Positions 58,506 through 64,000 of a DNA stretch of 64,000 bases are shown here, one piece after another. Numbering within the stretch: position 1 is the first letter of the stretch; the number at the start of each line of letters is the position of its first letter. The notes beneath the pieces were generated by a model. The model saw only the letters and a program-made list of their open reading frames with translations. It did not search any database and was not told the origin of the DNA. A program made the translations under genes and the position numbers. Location: positions 62,001-126,000 of the forward strand of contig JAXHOK010000050.1 of NCBI GenBank assembly GCA_034519515.1, given 5' to 3'. Source of the stretch: Arcicella sp034519515. Lineage in GTDB: Bacteria; Bacteroidota; Bacteroidia; Cytophagales; Spirosomataceae.

Positions 58506-59173
58506 AAGGTTACCCTTTGGCGATGATTCCGCATATAACCAATCTCGGTAGAAAAATGAGGGCTAAAAGTATGATTATAAGCAAAATACAACTGATTTTG
58601 ACTAAAAACATTGGCTGGAACATTTGGAACAATATTCACCAAAGGCTCTTCACTAACGTAAACAATATTATTTGTGTTAATATTAAACCGCATCTGAAAA
58701 CGCAATCTGGTACGTCCTTGTTCTTCGCCCCACGAACCATCGGATTGTTGAAAAAGGCGATATTCGTAACCCAAACGAGAGCGTAGAGTCCATTTTGGGG
58801 ATAAAACTTTAGTCCATTCTACAAATAATATTGGGCGAATTTCCCATCTGGTAGGGCGGGTTAAGTCAATATTGTTAGCATAAAGCGGGTGAGAATGAAA
58901 AACGATTGGAGCAAAATTGAACGCCATTTCTTTAACCCGATACACCGTAGAAACTCGATAACCTTCTGTCAGCCTGAGTGCCAAGGGATTAGGACTTGGC
59001 GTAGTGAAATCACTCTGTCTTCGCCAATGTATCTCTGCATTCATTTCCCAATGTTCGCTCAATTTTTTATTAACTGCCAATCTATTCCAAGACGTAAAAT
59101 GCTCATAATGCTGTGCAAAAGAAGAACCGTTTGTCATAAAAACTAATAAAAAAACAATGAAAATTCCCTTCAT
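58400..59173 (-). CDS. DUF2490 outer-membrane beta-barrel protein, 3' end altered by insertion
   Basis: A 257-residue exported barrel protein. Signal peptide IFIVFLLVFMTNGSSFAQ, then alternating strands typical of DUF2490: WNRLAVNKKLSEHWEMNAEI, RWEIRPILFVEWTKVLSPKW, and GRTRLRFQMRFNIN. The family makes porin-like barrels of unknown cargo. The last 30 residues (from LEAVLKY) are coded by a MITE-like insert and end at a stop within it; the true last strand (about 20 residues) lies beyond the insert. Losing the C-terminal strand should harm Bam-dependent assembly, so the product may be non-functional. Confidence 0.8.
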   Translation of the reverse strand: MKGIFIVFLLVFMTNGSSFAQHYEHFTSWNRLAVNKKLSEHWEMNAEIHWRRQSDFTTPSPNPLALRLTEGYRVSTVYRVKEMAFNFAPIVFHSHPLYANNIDLTRPTRWEIRPILFVEWTKVLSPKWTLRSRLGYEYRLFQQSDGSWGEEQGRTRLRFQMRFNINTNNIVYVSEEPLVNIVPNVPANVFSQNQLYFAYNHTFSPHFSTEIGYMRNHRQRVTLEAVLKYLTTNSDCLILTIETIFLHKIRCIFLKKI

Positions 59174-59404
59174 AAATTTGTTTTAATGATGACAGTAAAT
59201 TTAAAAGAAAGGGTTTTCGCATCCAATTTTACTGTTTAAAAACATAGATGAAAAAAAAATTAAAAATTATCAGTTGTCGTAACACCTACATTATCAAACA
59301 ATTACTGAATCATTTATAGGTTTTTCAAGATTTTTTTTCAGAAAACATTTGCATAGAAAATCAAAAAAGGCTAATTTTGCATCCACAAATCACCAGTACA
59401 ATAT

Positions 59405-59477
59405 GCGAAAATAGCTCAGCTGGTAGAGCGCAACCTTGCCAAGGTTGAGGTCGCCGGTTCGAACCCGGTTTTTCGCT
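59405..59477 (+). tRNA. tRNA-Gly (anticodon GCC)
   Basis: A 73-base cloverleaf. Acceptor GCGAAAA pairs with TTTTCGC; D-arm AGCTCAGCTGGTAGAGC; anticodon arm CAACCTTGCCAAGGTTG with GCC; T-arm GGTTCGAACCCGG. CCA is not encoded. Confidence 0.97.
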
Positions 59478-59480
59478 CAG

Positions 59481-59513
59481 CTTAAATGAAGCACCGTAAG
59501 GTGCTTTTTAAGT
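59481..59513 (+). terminator. Terminator after tRNA-Gly
   Basis: AAGCACC-GTAA-GGTGCTT followed by T-run, with outer CTTAAA/TTTAAG pairing. Confidence 0.8.
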
Positions 59514-59543
59514 TTAAGAGGAAGATAGAAATATCAGACTCAT

Positions 59544-59627
59544 GCCAGGGTGGTGGAACTGGTAGACACGCAGGACTTAAAATCCTGTGAACGTAAGTTC
59601 GTACGGGTTCGATTCCCGTCCCCGGTA
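59544..59627 (+). tRNA. tRNA-Leu (anticodon TAA)
   Basis: An 84-base class II tRNA. D-arm TGGTGGAACTGGTAGACACG; anticodon arm CAGGACTTAAAATCCTG with TAA; a variable arm GAACGTAAGTTC; T-arm GGGTTCGATTCCC. The acceptor stem (GCCAGGG with CCCCGGT) has one A-C mismatch and a terminal G-T. CCA is not encoded. Confidence 0.95.
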
Positions 59628-59643
59628 CTATTACCCCAAAAAC

Positions 59644-59686
59644 AAAAAAGCGTAAATATCTGATTACTTGATATTTACGCTTTTTT
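59644..59686. terminator. Terminator after tRNA-Leu
   Basis: AAAAAAGCGTAAATATC and GATATTTACGCTTTTTT, 9-base loop. Serves the tRNA and the convergent restriction gene. Confidence 0.85.
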
Positions 59687-59691
59687 ATTTT

Positions 59692-61344
59692 TTACATAAT
59701 CCGATATTCCAACACCTTCGCTTCTTTAATTATTGGTTTCGAGTTATTCAACTCTTTTTCATAAGCCACTAAAACCTTATCTGCCCAACCCGAAGGACGG
59801 TACATTTTTCCCGCCAAATTTCTAAAATTTTGGGCTATAAATTCAGCCAAATCTCCGCTTGGTTTCACTTCGTAAAAATTGTATCGTTCATCCAAAAAAT
59901 TCACAACTTTATTTCTGAATGTATTTCGAGTTGATTCTTTGAATGTATCCTTTTGTGCTTGATTATTAGCTATATACGCATGAATAACGTACAGAAAATT
60001 AATATGATAAGTCTGTAAGATAAGCGTATCTCTATCAAAAAGTCTATCGCTAAAATGCTTATTTTGCTTGAAATTTTTTCCAAATTCTAAGTCATGATTC
60101 CGAAAGTCCAAGTTCTCATTTACCACCGCACTGATAAAGAAATTGGGCGTGATATTATACCCCTCCGTGAGTTCATCTCTGTAACGAATGTTATCTTTCA
60201 AAACTTTATCTTCATTCAATACATCTACATTATACTGAATCACATTTTTGGCGTAGGTGTATTGTTTAGCAATGGCATTTTGCCCCGCTGAAGTAGTGTC
60301 TTTGTAATATTTACTGTCGCCGATGTGATAAATTTGGTCTTGGGTTGTTAGTAAATCTTGATACGGATAAATATGGTCAATCTCTTTGCCGTCTTTGTGG
60401 ATTTTGAGGTGCGTAGGCAAAAGTGGTTCTGATAAAAGCGAATCAATCATATCCTCAAAAACGATGTTAAAATCACGCACCAACAGGATTTCTTTGTGAT
60501 ATTTTTTGCTTTTTATTTTATCCTGATGAACAAAAAAGGCGTACAACAAATCCCATAATTTCAATAGTTTATCCGAAAAATACTTGTATTTTATCTGCTT
60601 CAAAATCACCGTTCCCCGCTTCATGAGATTTTCTAATTCTCGGTTTTTATAGGGTGTAAATAACTGATTTATAGGAATTTGCAAATAATATTTTTGATTG
60701 AAATGACTCAGCACGGATGAAAAAATTACTAATAATTCCTCATCGTAATTGACCGTTTTTTGCTTCGTGAGGGTCTCTACATATACGGGTGAACCATTTT
60801 GCAGAACGGGCATCTTTTTAGCAATAGTTTTCTGCCAACTAATTTGCTGATTTTGGGCAGAATTAGTCTTTTTGATGAAGGTAAATAAAGCTTGATTTTC
60901 CCGATTGAAACGGACAAGACTCTGGATTAAATCAAATTCGGTTACGTCTTTTTCGCCCAACGTTGAAATGACATTGGCGATGTCGCTACTTTCTGTAATG
61001 GTGTTGGCTTGTTGGCGTTTTTGGAACTGGCGAATTGCCAAATAATGCCACGTGGTGATGCTGAAAAGGAAATCTAATTTACCGTCTTTTCGTAAGGATT
61101 TTCGAACTTCTGGATTGTGGTCTAAATCAAAAATTTCTTCGGGACTGTATTTGCCAAATACTTTGCTATCTTCAATGAAAACCTTTGGCAAAATCATCAC
61201 GGGTTCGTTCATATCGGGTTCAAAATAATAGCCGATATAATTGACTTTTACCCGCTGATTTTGGAGAGGAACGTAATATCGTTCACTCAGGATGGGCGAA
61301 ATTAGGGATAAATCGTAGGCGTATTCTTCGAGGAGGATTTTCAT
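59692..61344 (-). CDS. LlaJI-type restriction endonuclease subunit
   Basis: A 550-residue protein of the LlaJI restriction family. The C-terminal nuclease has the PD-(D/E)XK pattern: DHIYPYQDLL giving the aspartate and IYHIGDSKYYKDTTSAGQNA giving D-x-K, with QYTYAKNVIQYN after it. The N-terminal half is helical with beta pieces and is like the McrC-type partner of a McrB-like GTPase. Normally such a gene stands with a translocase gene and methylases; none is on either side here, so the system is incomplete or split. The frame is intact and full length. Confidence 0.72.
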   Translation of the reverse strand: MKILLEEYAYDLSLISPILSERYYVPLQNQRVKVNYIGYYFEPDMNEPVMILPKVFIEDSKVFGKYSPEEIFDLDHNPEVRKSLRKDGKLDFLFSITTWHYLAIRQFQKRQQANTITESSDIANVISTLGEKDVTEFDLIQSLVRFNRENQALFTFIKKTNSAQNQQISWQKTIAKKMPVLQNGSPVYVETLTKQKTVNYDEELLVIFSSVLSHFNQKYYLQIPINQLFTPYKNRELENLMKRGTVILKQIKYKYFSDKLLKLWDLLYAFFVHQDKIKSKKYHKEILLVRDFNIVFEDMIDSLLSEPLLPTHLKIHKDGKEIDHIYPYQDLLTTQDQIYHIGDSKYYKDTTSAGQNAIAKQYTYAKNVIQYNVDVLNEDKVLKDNIRYRDELTEGYNITPNFFISAVVNENLDFRNHDLEFGKNFKQNKHFSDRLFDRDTLILQTYHINFLYVIHAYIANNQAQKDTFKESTRNTFRNKVVNFLDERYNFYEVKPSGDLAEFIAQNFRNLAGKMYRPSGWADKVLVAYEKELNNSKPIIKEAKVLEYRIM

Positions 61345-61401
61345 AATTATTATTCAAAAAAAAATCCTCAATAAAGAGGACTTTTTAGGATTAGGGAATT
61401 T

Positions 61402-62319
61402 TTAAAGTAATCCTTTTTGTATTTTATCAACTACTTCTTTTACTTCTTTATTGGATAATCCAAAAGATGAGGCAATGGTTGGTGCATCCATACCCATCTT
61501 CAACATACCCTTGATGAAGAGTGCCATTCCTTCTAATTTTCCCTCTAATCTTCCTTCCTTTATCATTGATTCGCCTACTGTCATGGTTGTTTGTTCGGTT
61601 TTTGGTGAAACTTTACGAAATATACTAACAATTTCTTGTTTGTTCAAATCTGGATTAGTGAATAATGTATAAACAAAAACGCTTGTGATATAATTCATAT
61701 CTCCTTGATTCTCAATGTCTCGCATCAACTCAATTAATGATTCTTCGATGATTGAAAGGTATTTTTTGAGCCTACTATTTTTCAGTAAAAGTAATGATAA
61801 CGCTAAGAATCGGTTTTTGAAACTAACTATTTCAGTATCTGAAAAACGAGAAATATCATACAACAAATAGTCAAAATTAGGGATAAATTGGTTCAACGTT
61901 GGGTCAACGCCCTTGAAATATTGACTTAATGACTCATATTTCCATGCTTTTTTGCCATGATAAATCACAATTGGAATCGTTAGTGTCAAGGGTCTTTTTT
62001 CTTTTTTGTCCTGCTCCAAGGCATTCAAAATATACCGTAATAATTGCAGGTGCGGGTGCTGTTCTTGATAGCTTTTGTGTTCAAACAAAAACGAAATCCG
62101 AATCGTCTTTTTGCCTCGGTATTCACAGAGATACACCAAGTCGGCAAAATGTTCATTGAGGGTTTCATCGGTGAAAGAATTATTGGTTAATTCCAAACTT
62201 TCCAAATTGATTTTGTCTCGCAAATCAACAGGAAAAAGCTCTTGAATTAACCCTTTAACGGTTTCTTTTCTTGAAAAACTCTCTTTGAAAAACTTATCGT
62301 GAACGTTATCAATGGGCAT
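61402..62319 (-). CDS. Rpn-family nuclease / YhgA-like (Transposase_31)
   Basis: A 305-residue protein. The YhgA-like start HDKFFKESFSRKETVKGLIQ and ELFP is clear; the PD-(D/E)XK core has HFADLVYLCEYRG with the aspartate and ISFLFEHKSYQEQ with E-x-K, then QLLRYILNALEQD and PIVIYHGKKAWKY. The C-terminus has KEGRLEGKLEGM, the remnant of E-G repeats. It is a second, distant Rpn paralogue in the window and, unlike the one at 7.4 kb, keeps the standard E-H-K site. It lies 57 bp upstream of the LlaJI-type gene on the same strand. Confidence 0.85.
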   Translation of the reverse strand: MPIDNVHDKFFKESFSRKETVKGLIQELFPVDLRDKINLESLELTNNSFTDETLNEHFADLVYLCEYRGKKTIRISFLFEHKSYQEQHPHLQLLRYILNALEQDKKEKRPLTLTIPIVIYHGKKAWKYESLSQYFKGVDPTLNQFIPNFDYLLYDISRFSDTEIVSFKNRFLALSLLLLKNSRLKKYLSIIEESLIELMRDIENQGDMNYITSVFVYTLFTNPDLNKQEIVSIFRKVSPKTEQTTMTVGESMIKEGRLEGKLEGMALFIKGMLKMGMDAPTIASSFGLSNKEVKEVVDKIQKGLL

Positions 62320-62388
62320 TGGTTAAGGGTATTTGCAGGTGAAATTTTAAAAATTTCTCAAAAGTTAATGAAATTGAATGTGAGCTAA

Positions 62389-62754
62389 TCAAAATCTAAG
62401 TTTAATTTCTTCGGGCTTTTGAAATCTAAAAGCCGCAAGTGGGTAAAATTTCCTTTCTCCCAAATCATTTGTTACAGCGATTTGTATTTTTCTATTGTCA
62501 GATTTCGAATCAGCGTCATATTTGAATACTTCGACTAAGAATGATTTGCCGAGTGAGATTCCACCGTCATTAACATCATCGTAAAAATTGAAGTTATTAA
62601 AACCAACAAATGTTAATAGTGCTACATAATTCTTACCGTTCATTCGGTATGTATTGAAAGTAAAACTTTCGGCAAAAATCTTTTTACTTTCCCTTCCTGT
62701 ATCTGCGTCATAAATATTGAAAGAGTTTGTCAAAATAATTTCTTCGTGCTTCAT
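62389..62754 (-). CDS. Hypothetical protein
   Basis: A 121-residue protein with no family that I recognise. It has no signal peptide or membrane segment and looks all-beta, with aromatic-rich strands (FTFNTYRMNGKNYVALLTFV, FNNFNFYDDVND, FLVEVFKYDADSKS). Codon and base use match the neighbours. It begins a minus-strand set with the Rpn gene 69 bp on. Its leader carries an ATTCCATTTTG inverted repeat. Confidence 0.5.
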   Translation of the reverse strand: MKHEEIILTNSFNIYDADTGRESKKIFAESFTFNTYRMNGKNYVALLTFVGFNNFNFYDDVNDGGISLGKSFLVEVFKYDADSKSDNRKIQIAVTNDLGERKFYPLAAFRFQKPEEIKLRF

Positions 62755-62783
62755 TTCTCTGATATTTTAAGTTCTAAACAATT

Positions 62784-62834
62784 ATTCCATTTTGGCATAA
62801 TGCAAATTTATGAATAATTATTGCAAAATGGAAT
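62784..62834. promoter_or_regulatory. ATTCCATTTTG inverted repeat
   Basis: ATTCCATTTTG (62784-62794) and CAAAATGGAAT (62824-62834), 29 bases apart, between the hypothetical gene and the G-rich stretch. Could be an operator, or a cruciform at the edge of a rearrangement. Confidence 0.4.
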
Positions 62835-62847
62835 CCCTTCGCTTGTT

Positions 62848-63520
62848 TTTGGGGGGGTGGGTGGCGGGGGGTGGGGGGGGGGGGGGGGGGAGGGGGTGGG
62901 GGGGGCCGCCTTTTGGGGCCGGAGTTTCTGGGTCCTACGGGGCATGTCCGTTGGGGGGTGGGCGGTTGGTGTAGATATTGCTCATTGCAGGGTGGTACGC
63001 CCGGAGGCGTGTTGGCGGAGCCCGGGGGGGAAATATTTTACACCTTCGCCTGTTATGCCGGACCACCGCAAGCGGGGAGGGGGAATGTGTTCAACAGTTG
63101 GGGGGGAGTTTTAATATATCACTCAGGTGTTATTGGGGGGGTTCGGGGGCTTAAGGGGGGTCCGAATTTGAGTTGCCGATTCGTGATGGCTTTTGGGCGG
63201 TCGAAGTTGATTTGGGTTGTGGTTGTTATTGGTATTTTGGACTGGACTCTTGTGGGGGGGGGGTGGGCTGCTGGGGTGGGAATGGGTGTCCGGGGGTGTT
63301 TTTTGGGGCAGGTAGTGGGTTTATTTTATTGAATTTGCTTGTTTGCTCGCGGGGGGTGCCTGGATTTTTTCCATGGTGGGCGGGGTGGTTTGCCCCCAGT
63401 TTATGCTTTGTTCGTCGGGGTCGGGCACTTTTATTTATTGCCTTTGCTTGGGTGCGATGGGGGGGGTTTTTGCCTTTGGGTCCGCCGAGAGGATTTTTAC
63501 CTGCTTTCCGTGTGCTTTAT
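62848..63520. other. G-rich anomalous stretch, probably unreliable sequence
   Basis: About 670 bases with G far above C on the plus strand, including a run of 19 G near 62872-62890 broken by one A from a further G-tract, and many G6-G10 runs. The flanks return at once to the normal 37% GC. Overlapping ORFs cover it in three frames with glycine/tryptophan-rich products that look like no protein. I take it as miscalled or low-quality sequence; a real G-quadruplex region is less likely. Confidence 0.6.
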
Positions 63521-63603
63521 TCCAAATGATGCCTTCTGTAATTTTGCTTTGGGGCTAAATATTTTAAATACTTTTCTAATTAAGGTGGGAAATGTAATTA
63601 GAT

Positions 63604-63834
63604 ATGAAAAAAACAATTTATACGCAAAGGCGTAATCGTTTGTCGGAACAAATGATAAATGCAAGAGAAGAAGCGGGATTGTCTCAACAACAAGTTGCTC
63701 AAACTGAGATAGTTTCACAAAGTGAGTTGTCTAAACTCGAAAATGGACAACGGCGAGTAGAGTTTTTATTGCTTTTAGATTTAGCAAAATTATACGCTAA
63801 AAGTATCAATTATTTTATACCAATTGAAGAGTAA
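63604..63834 (+). CDS. XRE-family helix-turn-helix regulator
   Basis: A 76-residue protein that is almost entirely a Cro/C1-type HTH: RRNRLSEQMINAREEAGLSQ, QQVAQTEIVSQSELSKLENG then RRVEFLLLLDLAKLYAKSIN. Length is normal for a single-domain XRE protein. It is followed by a strong terminator and has no partner gene in view; it may once have controlled whatever occupies the G-rich stretch. Confidence 0.88.
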   Translation: MKKTIYTQRRNRLSEQMINAREEAGLSQQQVAQTEIVSQSELSKLENGQRRVEFLLLLDLAKLYAKSINYFIPIEE

Positions 63835-63844
63835 TTTATGACTG

Positions 63845-63886
63845 AAATGCTCATTAAGTTGAATCATCGCAACTTAATGAGCATTT
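63845..63886. terminator. Terminator after the XRE gene
   Basis: AAATGCTCATTAAGTTG and CAACTTAATGAGCATTT are perfect 17-bp arms with an 8-base loop, then TTTGG. Confidence 0.85.
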
Positions 63887-63954
63887 TGGAATCTCTAAAA
63901 ATATGTTGTTATAGAATTATTTGAAGAGATTTTAGAATCTTATAGAAGAGAAGT

Positions 63955-64000
63955 ATGAATTTAGATGTGATGCTAAAAATTCTTTATTTGGCAAAAATCT
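63955..64000 (+). CDS. Possible start of a gene leaving the window
   Basis: ATG 63955 opens a frame (NLDVMLKILYLAKI) that is still open at the edge. It follows a GAAGAGAAG stretch that could bind ribosomes. Fifteen codons are too few to judge. Confidence 0.2.
   Translation, partial: MNLDVMLKILYLAKI

Noticed and set aside
62821..63635. Five overlapping ORFs in the G-rich stretch
   Set aside because: Glycine- and tryptophan-rich in all frames, with no domain pattern; open only because G-runs lack stop codons.

Overview
The window is about 37% GC. It carries hallmark genes and habits of a Bacteroidota bacterium: OMP_b-brl_3-type outer-membrane barrel, LytTR two-component pair, DUF2147, DUF2490, fasciclin protein, Rpn/Uma2 nucleases, a TATATTTG-type promoter box, weak Shine-Dalgarno signals, and dozens of intergenic palindromic repeats. 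Gene style (long IspH, nuoI/nuoJ apart from nuoK, TIGR03805/TIGR03806 pair, ComA) suggests Cytophagales, perhaps a Spirosoma/Runella/Flectobacillus-like genus. That placement is inference.

Layout. 0-10.9 kb: housekeeping and accessory genes (CoA-transferase, prmA, diheme cytochrome plus beta-helix pair, nudK, cobS-cobC, Rpn nuclease with XRE regulator, frameshifted Uma2, YwqK-like lipobox-free exported protein). 10.9-18.8 kb: an RND efflux operon (TetR, TolC, adaptor, a DUF1016 nuclease lodged inside, 1147-residue pump). 19-24 kb: hydrolase, nuoK, ispH, flavin reductase, pyk.

24.0-36.5 kb is a genomic island. The last 149 bp of pyk and its flank are repeated exactly at 23993-24141 and 36381-36529. 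Between the copies lie two RiPP (ribosomally made, modified peptide) loci. One is a small lanthipeptide precursor next to a broken LanC. The other is an apparently intact operon: three tandem 49-residue precursors, then a site-2-type M50 protease, an arginase-family enzyme, and an LpxL/HtrB-like acyltransferase, each of which has a PqqD-like domain at one end. The simplest reading is a peptide whose arginines become ornithines and are then fatty-acylated, with leader removal by the membrane protease. An outer-membrane barrel, a TPR protein and a LytS/LytTR pair sit in the same island and may serve export, sensing or immunity.

36.6-44.8 kb: DsbD (split by an A11 tract), PD-(D/E)XK proteins, msrA, PAP2-like enzyme, phytanoyl-CoA dioxygenase-like protein, DedA, phosphosulfolactate synthase. 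45-52.6 kb: a second RND efflux unit with TetR, hotdog thioesterase and two matching palindromic operators. 52.8-59.2 kb: an acyl carrier protein, nuoJ and nuoI (nuoI with eight 29-residue C-terminal repeats), ECF sigma/anti-sigma, fasciclin protein, and a DUF2490 barrel gene cut by a MITE-like element. 59.4-62.8 kb: tRNA-Gly, tRNA-Leu, a LlaJI-type restriction protein and an Rpn nuclease. 62.85-63.5 kb is a strange G-rich stretch, probably poor sequence. The window ends with a small XRE regulator.

Several genes are split by single-base changes, often in homopolymers (Uma2, hydrolase, DsbD, LytS, TPR, LanC). Some may be sequencing errors rather than real decay.
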